Assembly (NCBI GenBank): GCA_964624465.1
Contig: CAZUZD010000003.1
Coordinates: 1-64,000 of the forward strand
Source: CAZUZD01 sp964624465
GTDB taxonomy: Bacteria; Planctomycetota; Planctomycetia; Isosphaerales; Isosphaeraceae
Direction of reading: 5' to 3'
DNA length: 64,000 nt
Below the pieces are notes generated by a model. That model searched no databases. It saw only the letters and a program-made list of their open reading frames with translations, and was not told where the DNA came from. Positions 1-7,764 of this stretch are shown here, piece by piece (positions within the stretch are counted from its first letter, which is position 1; each line of letters opens with the position of its first letter). The position numbers and the translations under genes were made by a program.

Positions 1-312
1 AGCATGGCCGTGCTGGAGGCGCTGGCGGCGCGGCGGCCGGCGCTGATCACGACCGCCTGCCACTTCCCCGAGCTGGCCGCCGTCGACGGCGGCGTCGTGG
101 TCGAGCCGGATGCCGAGGGCGTGACGGCCGGCCTGCGCGGGCTGCTCGAACGCAGCCCGGCCGAGCGGGCCGCGCTGGCGGGCCGGGGCCGGGCGCTGGT
201 CGAGACTCGGTACACCTGGGCCCGCCAGGCCGAGCGACTGGCCGCCGTGTACCGCTGGGTCGCCGGCGGTGGGGCCCGACCCGACGCGGTGGTGACGGCC
301 GGCGACGCCTGA
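1..312 (+). CDS. Glycosyltransferase, C-terminal fragment (cut by window edge)
   Basis: The frame is open from the first base, so the 5' part lies outside the window. The visible ~100 residues look like the end of a GT-B glycosyltransferase (family 4 type): an MAVLEALAARRPALIT stretch (choice of the acceptor-binding segment, normally written EAMA.G.PVI), then a region ending in a helix with RYTWARQAERLAAVYR, which is the usual C-terminal W....A..L...Y pattern of family 1/4 enzymes. It would transfer a sugar from a nucleotide donor to a glycan or lipid acceptor. It is followed after 9 nt by a family 2 glycosyltransferase, so the two probably share a transcript for cell-surface glycan synthesis. 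Identification rests on the short C-terminal pattern only. Confidence 0.7.
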   Translation, partial: SMAVLEALAARRPALITTACHFPELAAVDGGVVVEPDAEGVTAGLRGLLERSPAERAALAGRGRALVETRYTWARQAERLAAVYRWVAGGGARPDAVVTAGDA

Positions 313-321
313 CCGCACGGA

Positions 322-1311
322 ATGCCGATGGGTGGGCTGCTCGACCCGCCCCGACCGAACGATGACCCGCCCGGAGCGCCCCGGATGCCGACTGCCCCGA
401 CGATCCCGAGTGACCGCCCGTCGCGACCCGCCGCGCGGGTTGCGGGCCGGGCGCCCGTGAGCGTCATCGTGCCCGTCAAGAACGAGGCCGCCAACCTCCG
501 GCGCTGCCTGCCCGCGCTGGCCTGGGCCGACGAGGTCTACGTCGTCGATAGCGGCAGCACCGACGCCACGGGCACCGTCGCCGCCGAGCATGGCGCCCAG
601 GTCGTCCAGTTCGCCTTCAACGGCACGTTCCCAAAGAAGAAGAACTGGGCCCTGGAGCACCTGCCGTTCCGCAACGACTGGGTCCTGATCGTCGACGCCG
701 ACGAGGTGGTCCCGCACGAGCTGGCCGAGGAGATCGCCCGCCGGACGGCGGCCGACGAGGCCGACGGGTTCTACCTGAACATGAAGTACTTCTTCCTGGG
801 CCGGCGGATCAAGCACTGCGGCTACAACGAATGCTGGAACCTCCGGCTGTTCAAGCACCGGCTCGGTCGGTACGAGCGCATCCCCGCCGCGCCCGGGTCG
901 ACGGCCGGCGACAACGAGGCTCACGAGCACGTCGAGCTCCAGGGCCGGGTCGCTCGCCTGGTCCATGAGCTCGATCACTACGCCTACCCGACGATCTCGT
1001 CCTGGATCGAGAAGCACGACCGCTACGCCGGCTGGGAGGCCGAGAACTACGAGCGGTTCCTGAGCGAGCCGATCCCGAGCACCATCGGCGCCGGCAAGCG
1101 GTTCAAGCGCTGGCTCAAGAAGGTGTACCTGCGGCTGCCCCTGCGGCCCGCCGTGCGGTTCGTGTACGCGTACATCTTCCGACTCGGGTTCCTCGACGGC
1201 CACCCGGGCCTGATCTTCTGCCTGCTGCTGAGCTTCTACGACTTCCTCTGCGGCGCGAAGCGCTACGAGTTGCAGCTCTCGCGCCGGTCGGAGCCCTCGC
1301 GGCCGGCGTGA
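322..1311 (+). CDS. Glycosyltransferase family 2 (LPS core WaaE/KdtX-like)
   Basis: A 329-residue GT-A enzyme. After a ~45-residue Pro/Arg-rich N-terminus comes VSVIVPVKNEAANL, then DSGSTDATGTVA and the metal-binding LIVDADEVVP, which are the canonical GT2 nucleotide-sugar motifs. The middle part with YFFLGRRIKHCGYNECWNLR and the C-terminal hydrophobic segment (FVYAYIFRLGFLDG) resemble the WaaE/KdtX subgroup that adds glucose to the LPS inner core. The start is uncertain: ATG 322 lies 9 nt after the preceding stop, while ATG 385 gives a shorter N-terminus closer to other family members. The last 49 bases overlap the convergent glycosyltransferase gene on the other strand. Acceptor specificity cannot be read from the sequence. 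Confidence 0.85.
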   Translation: MPMGGLLDPPRPNDDPPGAPRMPTAPTIPSDRPSRPAARVAGRAPVSVIVPVKNEAANLRRCLPALAWADEVYVVDSGSTDATGTVAAEHGAQVVQFAFNGTFPKKKNWALEHLPFRNDWVLIVDADEVVPHELAEEIARRTAADEADGFYLNMKYFFLGRRIKHCGYNECWNLRLFKHRLGRYERIPAAPGSTAGDNEAHEHVELQGRVARLVHELDHYAYPTISSWIEKHDRYAGWEAENYERFLSEPIPSTIGAGKRFKRWLKKVYLRLPLRPAVRFVYAYIFRLGFLDGHPGLIFCLLLSFYDFLCGAKRYELQLSRRSEPSRPA

Positions 1312-2447
1312 TGCGGCCGCCCCGGCTCGTGCCGACCGCCGGTCCGGAGCCGGACCCGCGGGCCGCCGGCCAGGGCCTGCTCGTAGGCGAGCTGGAGTGA
1401 CCGGGCCTCGACCTCGGGATCGAACGCCTGCCGCACCCGGTCGCGACCCGCCTGCGCCAGCCGGGCGGCCAGGTCGGGATCGGACAGGAGCCGACGGATG
1501 GCCGCGGCCAGCGCCTCGGCGTCGTCGACCGGCACCCGGAGGCCTGTCGACCCGTCGCGGAACCAGTCGTCGAGGCCGCTCACCGCCGTCGCGATCGACG
1601 GCAGGCCAGCCGCCAGGGCGCGGGCCAGCTCGATGCCCGTCGTCGGATGCTGGGTCGTGAGGCAGAAGACGGTGAGCACGCTCCAGTACGGCTCCATCCC
1701 CTGTGCATCGGAGGCGAAGGAGAGCCGGTCGGCGATCCGGAGCCGGGCCGCCAGCCGCCGCAGCGAGGGCTCGCCGGGCCCGCGACCCACGATCAGGAAC
1801 TCGGCGTCGCAGCCGGTGTCGAGCACGCTGCGCGCCGCATGCAGGAAGCTGACCAGGCCCGATCCCGAGGCGAGCGGCCCGCAGGCGCCCACGACCGGCA
1901 CGCCCTGGCGGCCGGCCTGGGGGGCGCCCTTCGGCTCGACGGCCGCGATCCCAGGCCGGATCACCGTCACCGAGCCGGTCGGCAGGCGCAGCCCCTCTAC
2001 CAGGTCGCGTGCCAGGTCGTCGCCCGTGGCGATCACGCCGCGACACCAGCTCCGTTGCAGAGCCAGGCGCGTGCCCGGTGGCAGGAACGAGTCGACCGTC
2101 AGCAGGTAGGGGATCGCCAGGCGATCGGCGAGGGTCAACGCCACGTTGGCCACGCCGGGGTGACGAGCGTGCAGCAGCCGGGGGCCCATCGCTCGCAGCT
2201 CGCTGACGAGCCGACGCAGGTGCCACCATCGGGTCCAGCGGCATTCCAGGCACGGCAGCTCCAGCACCGGCCCGACGAGACCGGTCGCCCGGGGCGCGCC
2301 GGCCGCGGGCCGTTCCGGGCGATCCGTCACGAGGATCACCGAGGTCCCCTGGGTCTCGAGCCGGCGTCGGAGCCCGTCGAGCGCCTCGCGATCGTCCGGG
2401 GCCATGGGACTGGCCAGGATCACCAGATTTCCTGCGGCCGCAGTCAT
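1263..2447 (-). CDS. Glycosyltransferase family 4
   Basis: A ~394-residue GT-B fold glycosyltransferase. The N-terminal half (NLVILASPMAPDDREALDGL, then LLHARHPGVANVALTLAD) matches the acceptor domain. The C-terminal half has VVGACGPLASGSGL (donor-domain start), LIVGRGPGEPSLRRLA and TTGIELARALAAGLPSIAT, which is the E..A.G.P donor-binding segment. I prefer ATG 2447 (GGTG six nt upstream) over GTG 2453 six bases earlier. The last ~35 residues are Arg/Gly-rich and read through the 3' end of the convergent GT2 gene, so they are probably unconserved. The sugar and acceptor are unknown; the neighbours suggest surface glycan assembly. Confidence 0.85.
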   Translation of the reverse strand: MTAAAGNLVILASPMAPDDREALDGLRRRLETQGTSVILVTDRPERPAAGAPRATGLVGPVLELPCLECRWTRWWHLRRLVSELRAMGPRLLHARHPGVANVALTLADRLAIPYLLTVDSFLPPGTRLALQRSWCRGVIATGDDLARDLVEGLRLPTGSVTVIRPGIAAVEPKGAPQAGRQGVPVVGACGPLASGSGLVSFLHAARSVLDTGCDAEFLIVGRGPGEPSLRRLAARLRIADRLSFASDAQGMEPYWSVLTVFCLTTQHPTTGIELARALAAGLPSIATAVSGLDDWFRDGSTGLRVPVDDAEALAAAIRRLLSDPDLAARLAQAGRDRVRQAFDPEVEARSLQLAYEQALAGGPRVRLRTGGRHEPGRPHHAGREGSDRRESCNS

Positions 2448-2619
2448 GGGCACCCCGCGTGCTAGCGGAGAGGGAGTCGGGGCCGAGCCGGCCCGCCACG
2501 TTCACGTCACGTGACCACGGTCCGGGGGCGTCCGGCGGTCGCGCGGCACTCTAGCAGAAGCTTCGAATCATGGGGACGGGAATCGTGGGAAGTGAGCAGG
2601 CGGCGCCGGGAGCGGGTCG

Positions 2620-2648
2620 TTGGAATGGCTGGCCGGGGGTACTATACT
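2620..2648 (+). promoter_or_regulatory. Sigma-70-type promoter of the moxR operon
   Basis: TTGGAA at 2620-2625 and TATACT at 2643-2648 are separated by 17 nt, a near-consensus housekeeping promoter. It lies about 110 bp before the MoxR start and is the only strong promoter-like pair in the 308-bp gap 2448-2755. I saw no other feature in that gap. Confidence 0.65.
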
Positions 2649-2755
2649 GATCTGACACGCTTCTGACGGCCCGTCGCGGCCCGTCACGATCCGGGCCCGC
2701 GGTGCCGGCCGGCCCCCTCCCGCCCCCAGTCGTCTCGACTCCTCAAGGATCGCGC

Positions 2756-3733
2756 ATGAATGTCAACGCCCACGCCGCGGTTGCCAGTGCGCTCACGCCC
2801 GAATCCCAGGCGGCCCTGGGTCGGCTGATCGACAACATCGGCACGGTGGTGCTCGGCAAGCCCGACGTGATCCGCCTGGCTGTCGTCGCGTTGCTCGCCG
2901 AGGGGCATCTGCTCATCGAGGACGTCCCCGGCGTGGGAAAGACGCTGCTCGCGCGGGCCCTCGCCGCCAGCATCGACTGCAGCTTCCGCCGCATCCAGTT
3001 CACGCCCGACCTGCTGCCGTCGGACATCCTGGGGTCCAGCGTCTACAACTCCGCCTCGGGCGAGTTCGTCTTCAAGCCCGGCCCGATCTTCGCCAACGTG
3101 ATCCTGGCCGACGAGATCAACCGGACCACCCCTCGCACCCAGAGCGCCCTGCTGGAGGCGATGAGCGACCGGCAGGTGTCCGTCGAGGGCGCCACCCACC
3201 CGCTGGGGGCGCCATTCCTGGTGCTGGCGACCCAGAACCCGTACGAGTTCGAGGGCACGTATGTCCTGCCCGAGAGCCAGCTCGACCGGTTCATGATGCG
3301 GATTCGCATGGGGTATCCGATCCGGTCCGAGGAGCGGAGCATCCTGACCAGTCACCGGTCGGGCGAGCCCGTCGAGGTGCTCCAGCCGGTCGTGACGGCC
3401 GCCCAGATCGTCGACCTCCAGCGCGCCGTCCGGGCCGTGCGCGTTGACGCGGCGATCGCCGACTACCTGCTCGATATCGTGCACGCCACTCGCGACACCG
3501 AGGACCTGCACGTCGGCGTGAGCACCCGCGGTGCCCTGACTCTCTACCGCGCTGCTCAGAGTCTGGCCCTGGTCTCGGGCCGCGACTACGTGGTGCCCGA
3601 CGACATCAAGTCGCTGGCCGCCCCCGTGCTGGCCCACCGCGTGGTCGGCAAGTCGTTCCTCCAGGCGGGCGAGTTCGGCGCGGCCGAGGCGATTCTCCAC
3701 GACCTGATTGAGCGGACCCGGGTCCCCTCCTGA
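2756..3733 (+). CDS. MoxR-family AAA+ ATPase
   Basis: A 325-residue MoxR-type AAA+ ATPase. Walker A is DVPGVGKT (about residues 57-63) and Walker B is VILADEINR (about 115-123), followed by the family signature [12 protein letters not shown] and the sensor-like [22 protein letters not shown]. The C-terminal lid with STRGALTL is present. MoxR ATPases act as chaperones that help assemble or activate partner protein complexes. ATG 2756 is chosen because AAGGA sits at 2745-2749 with a 6-nt spacer; a GTG at 2702 would only add low-complexity residues. It leads an operon with DUF58 and a transglutaminase, a widespread three-gene set, so this ATPase likely works with those two membrane-linked proteins. 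Confidence 0.92.
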   Translation: MNVNAHAAVASALTPESQAALGRLIDNIGTVVLGKPDVIRLAVVALLAEGHLLIEDVPGVGKTLLARALAASIDCSFRRIQFTPDLLPSDILGSSVYNSASGEFVFKPGPIFANVILADEINRTTPRTQSALLEAMSDRQVSVEGATHPLGAPFLVLATQNPYEFEGTYVLPESQLDRFMMRIRMGYPIRSEERSILTSHRSGEPVEVLQPVVTAAQIVDLQRAVRAVRVDAAIADYLLDIVHATRDTEDLHVGVSTRGALTLYRAAQSLALVSGRDYVVPDDIKSLAAPVLAHRVVGKSFLQAGEFGAAEAILHDLIERTRVPS

Positions 3734-3847
3734 GCCCGGCCGTCGACGCCACCGCACGCCACTCCCCCACGTCCTGACGCACCATCGCACGGCCGCCATT
3801 CCCGAGGGGATTGCGGCCGATCCGATCCCACCCGGGCGGGCCCGCCG

Positions 3848-5290
3848 ATGCCACGACGTGACCACCCCCGCGGCGAGCCCCGGACGCGAGGGACTCGAAC
3901 CGGTCGACTGGCCCGGCTGGGCCGGATCCTGGGCCGGCTCAGGCCCAGTGAACGTTCCCGGTGGACCCGGGCGGGGCTCGGCTACCTGGCCGTCTGGCTC
4001 GGGCTGTTGCTGACCGGCCTCTCGCAGCAGATCAACCTGCTGCTCCTGACCGCCGGGCTGGCCGCCGGCCCGCTGGCGGCCTCGTTCGTGCTGTCGTCGA
4101 GCAGCCTGCGCAAGGTGCAGGCCAACCGGCGGATCCCACCCTACGTCTTCGAGGGCTCGCCGCTCCAGATCGACTACAGCCTCGAGAACGGCCGCCGCCA
4201 GATGGCCGCGCTGGCACTCGAACTGGTCGACGAGCTGGTGCCACTCGACCGCCTCGTGCCGGGCGCGGCTCGGGTGGTACCGCGGGTCCTCTTCCAGCGC
4301 GTGCCGGCGGGCCAGACGGGCTGGCTCCGCTGGCAAGGGCCGAGTCCGGTGCGCGGGCAGTATGGGTTCAGCCGGGTGGATCTGATCACCCGCTCGCCGT
4401 TCGGGCTGATCGAGCGTGACGCGATCCGCGACCTGCCCGGGTCGGTGCTCGTGTACCCGAGACTCGGTCGGCTCAGCCGTCGGTGGCGGCAGATCCAGCG
4501 CGAGTCGACGGAGACGCGCCGCGGCCATCGACACGACCGCTCGGCCCAGCAGCAGGAATATCAGGGGCTCCGCGAGTACCGACCCGGTGACAGCATGCGC
4601 TGGATCCACTGGCGCACGACCGCCCGGCTCGGGCAGCCGATGGTCAAGGAATTCGAGCAGCAGCATGATCAGGAGCTCGTGCTGCTCCTGGACCCCTGGC
4701 TCCCGCGCACCAAGGTCACGAACGAGGAACGGGCCAACCTGGAGACCGCGATCCGGTTCGCCGCCACCGTCTGCTACGACACCTGCCAGCAGCCGGGCCG
4801 TCGCCTGCTGCTCGGCTGGACCGGAGCGACCCCGGGGCTTCGCAACGGGCCCGCGTCGGTGAAGCTGGTGCACGAGATGCTCGAGTCGCTGGCCCTGATG
4901 CGCGGCACGCCGGAGGGCCGGCTGGCGACACTCCTCGACCTGCTGCCGCCGGCGCTGGTGCGGGAGGCGCTGATCGTGATCATCGCCACTCGACCGGTGA
5001 ACCTCGCCGAGGAGATCGCCCGCTCGCCGCGCCTGGCCGAGGCCAGCCACCGCGGTCTGGCGGGCCGGCTGATCGTGCTCGACGTCTCTCGCGGCGATCT
5101 GACCGGCCTCTTCGAGGAAGACGGGGCCTCGGCCGGGATCGTCGCCGAGCGGCACCGCCTCGACGGCCGCGGCCCTGGCACCGACGGCACGCCCATCGCC
5201 CCCGGCTCCGCCCCGACCGCCCCCGAATTCTCGAGCATCGACGACCAGGGCCACCTTCGGCTCGAACCCACGGGAGCCGAACCGTCATGA
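3848..5290 (+). CDS. DUF58 domain-containing protein
   Basis: A 480-residue protein with two hydrophobic helices near residues 43-84, so membrane anchored. It then has an immunoglobulin-like region and the DUF58 signature at about 240-270 (REYRPGDSMRWIHWR, followed by QPMVKEFE), which precedes a vWA-like fold (LVLLLDPWLP). DUF58 proteins are the usual partners of MoxR ATPases. The gene starts 114 bp after moxR and its stop overlaps the ATG of the transglutaminase gene in an ATGA (5287-5290), which indicates translational coupling. The final ~45 residues are Gly/Pro-rich and probably disordered. The exact role is not known for any close member. Confidence 0.9.
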   Translation: MPRRDHPRGEPRTRGTRTGRLARLGRILGRLRPSERSRWTRAGLGYLAVWLGLLLTGLSQQINLLLLTAGLAAGPLAASFVLSSSSLRKVQANRRIPPYVFEGSPLQIDYSLENGRRQMAALALELVDELVPLDRLVPGAARVVPRVLFQRVPAGQTGWLRWQGPSPVRGQYGFSRVDLITRSPFGLIERDAIRDLPGSVLVYPRLGRLSRRWRQIQRESTETRRGHRHDRSAQQQEYQGLREYRPGDSMRWIHWRTTARLGQPMVKEFEQQHDQELVLLLDPWLPRTKVTNEERANLETAIRFAATVCYDTCQQPGRRLLLGWTGATPGLRNGPASVKLVHEMLESLALMRGTPEGRLATLLDLLPPALVREALIVIIATRPVNLAEEIARSPRLAEASHRGLAGRLIVLDVSRGDLTGLFEEDGASAGIVAERHRLDGRGPGTDGTPIAPGSAPTAPEFSSIDDQGHLRLEPTGAEPS

Positions 5291-7602
5291 GGCTCGAACG
5301 GCTCTACCGATTCAGCCTGTACCTGATGCTGGTGCTCGCCACGCTGATCCTGAGCGTGGACGCCAACCAGTACAACCGCTTCGCGCTGATGTATCCGCTG
5401 CTGGTGGGTGTGGCATGTGCCCTCGCGTTCGTCTCCGTCGACCTCGACCCCCGCCGCGGGCTGAGCCGCGATCTGGCGAACCTGCTCGGCCTGGCATCGT
5501 TCGTCATCGCCATGATGGAGTACTGGTCCAGCCCGGAGATTCTCGCGCTGGCGCTCGGGCACTGGCTGGTCTATCTCCAGCTGATCAAGGTCTTCCTGCC
5601 CAAGACGGTCGAGGACGACTGGTTCCTGTTCTTGCTCGGGCTGGTCCAGGTCGTCATCGGCGTGTACCTGAGCCAGAGCGAACGTGTCGGCGGCCTGCTG
5701 CTGGCCTGGGCGGTCACGTCGCTCTGGACGATGGGACTGTTCCACCTCCAGCGCGAGACGCGCCGGGCCATCGCGCCGGCCCTGGTCACGATCACCCCGG
5801 CGGCCGATCGGCGACACCCGTATCCCGGCCTGTTCAACGCGGGTTTCCTCCTGACGAACGTGCTGGTCGCCGCCACCACGCTGGCGCTGGGGGGACTGAT
5901 CTTCCTGGCCATGCCGCGCTGGAACTCGCGATCGGCGCGCGGTCCGAACCCGGCAGGCACCAAGCACCTGACCGGATTCAGCCCCGAGGTGCAGCTCGGC
6001 CGGATGGGCGAGATCCTGGAGAACGACGCTGCGGTCCTCTCGGTCGAGACCCTCGATGCCGAGGGGCGCCGGATCCGGCCGCCGGAGGACATGCGCTGGC
6101 GGGGCGTGACCCTGGGCGATTACGAGGCTGGCCGCTGGCGGCGGCTCTCCGGCGACTACGTCGGCCTGCGTCCGGGCCGCCTGGCGCCGCCGGCCGGCAC
6201 CGTGGTCACGACCCAGAAGATCCGCCTCGAAGCCTCCGAGAACGAGGTCCTCTTCGCCCCCCGGCCCATCTACGAGGCGGCCAGCCGGCGCGGGGATGAG
6301 ATCGGGCTCGATGTCCAGGACGGGACCATCTACCGCGCCGGCCTGCGCATTGACCACGATTACGAGGAGCCGACGACCACCGCCAGCGGGCCGTACGAGT
6401 ACACCGTCCAGTTCGGCCCCGAGGGTTTCCCGCAGCCCGCGGAGCGGTTCCCCGACCTCCGGCTGCGGGCCGAGCTGACGAGCCTGCCCCGCGCGCTCTC
6501 CGAGCAGCTCGCCCCGATCGCGAGCCAGGTGCTGGCGCAGGAGGTCGAGGCGGCGCCCCAGGTGCGTGCCCGTCGCCTCGAAAGCTGGTTCCGCGACTCA
6601 GGCGTGTTCGCTTACACCCTGACGATGGCCCGCGTGGACGACGAGGTCGATCCGGTCCTCGACTTCCTGGTCAACCGCAAGGAGGGTCACTGCGAGTACT
6701 TCGCGAGTGCACTCACGCTCCTGCTGCGCTCGCAGCAGATCCCCGCCCGGGTCGTCAACGGCTTCAAGGGGGGCGACTGGAACGAGCTGCTGGGGATGAC
6801 CACCGTGCGGCAGAAGCACGCCCATAGCTGGGTCGAGGCGCTGGTCGGTCGCGACGCCGGCGGTCGGCCCGCCTGGCTCGTCCTCGACCCGACGCCGGGC
6901 CTCCAGCGCGAGCAGGTGGTGGCCCAGGTCGGGGGGCTCCAGCGCCGCTTCCGGGGCCTGAGCGATGCGTTGCGCTACATCTGGATCTTCTACGTCGTGG
7001 GCTTCGACCAGGAGCGGCAGCAGTACCTGATCTACGGCCCGGCCCGCCGGTTCGCCGCGTCGGTCTCCGAGGGCTTCGGGATGCTCCGCGAACAGGTCCG
7101 GGCCTGGCTCTCCGGCCTGCTGCACTTCGACAGCGCCCGCGAGTTCTTCAGCGTGCGCGGGTTCGTCGTCTCATGCGGCACGATGCTCCTGCTGGTCGGC
7201 CTGTTCCGGGCTGGGCAGTGGCTCTTCGGGCGGCTCTATCGCCGGTTTGGCGGGGCCGTATCCCGTGACAACGCCCAGGGCGTGGGCGTGGTCTTCTACC
7301 ATCGCCTCCTGCGGCTGCTGGCGGAGACCGGCCTGGAGCGGCCCGCGTCCGAGACGCCTCGCGAGTTCGCCCGTCGCGCCGCCACCTTCCTTGGGAACCG
7401 CCCGTCGGTGGCAACCGGTGAGGGGCTCGCCGCGGTCGAACGAGCCCCGGACGGCGAGCGGCTGGAGACGATCCCCGGCGAGGTGGTCGAGGCGTTCTAT
7501 CGGGTCCGGTTCGGCGAGCAGGACCTGGACGCCGCCGCGATCGAGCGGCTCGAAGCCCGCCTCGATGCCCTGGAGGCCGGCCTGCGACCGACCCGAGGCT
7601 GA
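5287..7602 (+). CDS. TgpA-like membrane transglutaminase-domain protein
   Basis: A 771-residue membrane protein. The N-terminus holds several transmembrane helices (DUF3488/TgpA-like, roughly residues 10-215). A large extracytoplasmic part contains a transglutaminase-like cysteine-protease fold with a complete triad: Cys469 in GHCEYFAS, His513 in KHAHSWVEA and Asp534 in LVLDPTPG. A further helix (VVSCGTMLLLVGLFRAG) precedes a C-terminal DUF4129-like region (FYHRLLRLLAETGLERP...ETPREFARR). It completes the MoxR-DUF58-transglutaminase operon. In other bacteria TgpA-type proteins act in cell-envelope biology; the substrate here is unknown. A strong hairpin terminator follows at 7691-7724. Confidence 0.92.
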   Translation: MRLERLYRFSLYLMLVLATLILSVDANQYNRFALMYPLLVGVACALAFVSVDLDPRRGLSRDLANLLGLASFVIAMMEYWSSPEILALALGHWLVYLQLIKVFLPKTVEDDWFLFLLGLVQVVIGVYLSQSERVGGLLLAWAVTSLWTMGLFHLQRETRRAIAPALVTITPAADRRHPYPGLFNAGFLLTNVLVAATTLALGGLIFLAMPRWNSRSARGPNPAGTKHLTGFSPEVQLGRMGEILENDAAVLSVETLDAEGRRIRPPEDMRWRGVTLGDYEAGRWRRLSGDYVGLRPGRLAPPAGTVVTTQKIRLEASENEVLFAPRPIYEAASRRGDEIGLDVQDGTIYRAGLRIDHDYEEPTTTASGPYEYTVQFGPEGFPQPAERFPDLRLRAELTSLPRALSEQLAPIASQVLAQEVEAAPQVRARRLESWFRDSGVFAYTLTMARVDDEVDPVLDFLVNRKEGHCEYFASALTLLLRSQQIPARVVNGFKGGDWNELLGMTTVRQKHAHSWVEALVGRDAGGRPAWLVLDPTPGLQREQVVAQVGGLQRRFRGLSDALRYIWIFYVVGFDQERQQYLIYGPARRFAASVSEGFGMLREQVRAWLSGLLHFDSAREFFSVRGFVVSCGTMLLLVGLFRAGQWLFGRLYRRFGGAVSRDNAQGVGVVFYHRLLRLLAETGLERPASETPREFARRAATFLGNRPSVATGEGLAAVERAPDGERLETIPGEVVEAFYRVRFGEQDLDAAAIERLEARLDALEAGLRPTRG

Positions 7603-7690
7603 GAAACCCGCCCGGGCGGACGTCAGGAGTGTGGGCGTTTTCCAGCCCGGCTGGTTCGCGGCCACCGGCAAGTTTCCTGGACCGCGCAAG

Positions 7691-7724
7691 CGAACGGGCG
7701 GGGCCATGAGGCCCCGCCCGTTCG
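7691..7724. terminator. Bidirectional intrinsic terminator between tgpA-like and prc genes
   Basis: A perfect 15-bp inverted repeat, CGAACGGGCGGGGCC (7691-7705) and its complement (7710-7724), with a 4-nt loop ATGA. It sits between two convergent stops (7602 and 7765), so it can end transcription in both directions. There is only a short T run on either side. Confidence 0.85.
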
Positions 7725-7764
7725 GGTTTGCACGCGAGTCAAATCGGTTCCGGCCCGCCCGGGG

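Noticed and set aside
2684..5254. 856-residue open frame on the minus strand opposite moxR-DUF58
   Set aside because: It is antisense to two genes with full family motifs; its composition (Gln, His, Arg, Gly rich) is that of a GC-rich shadow frame.
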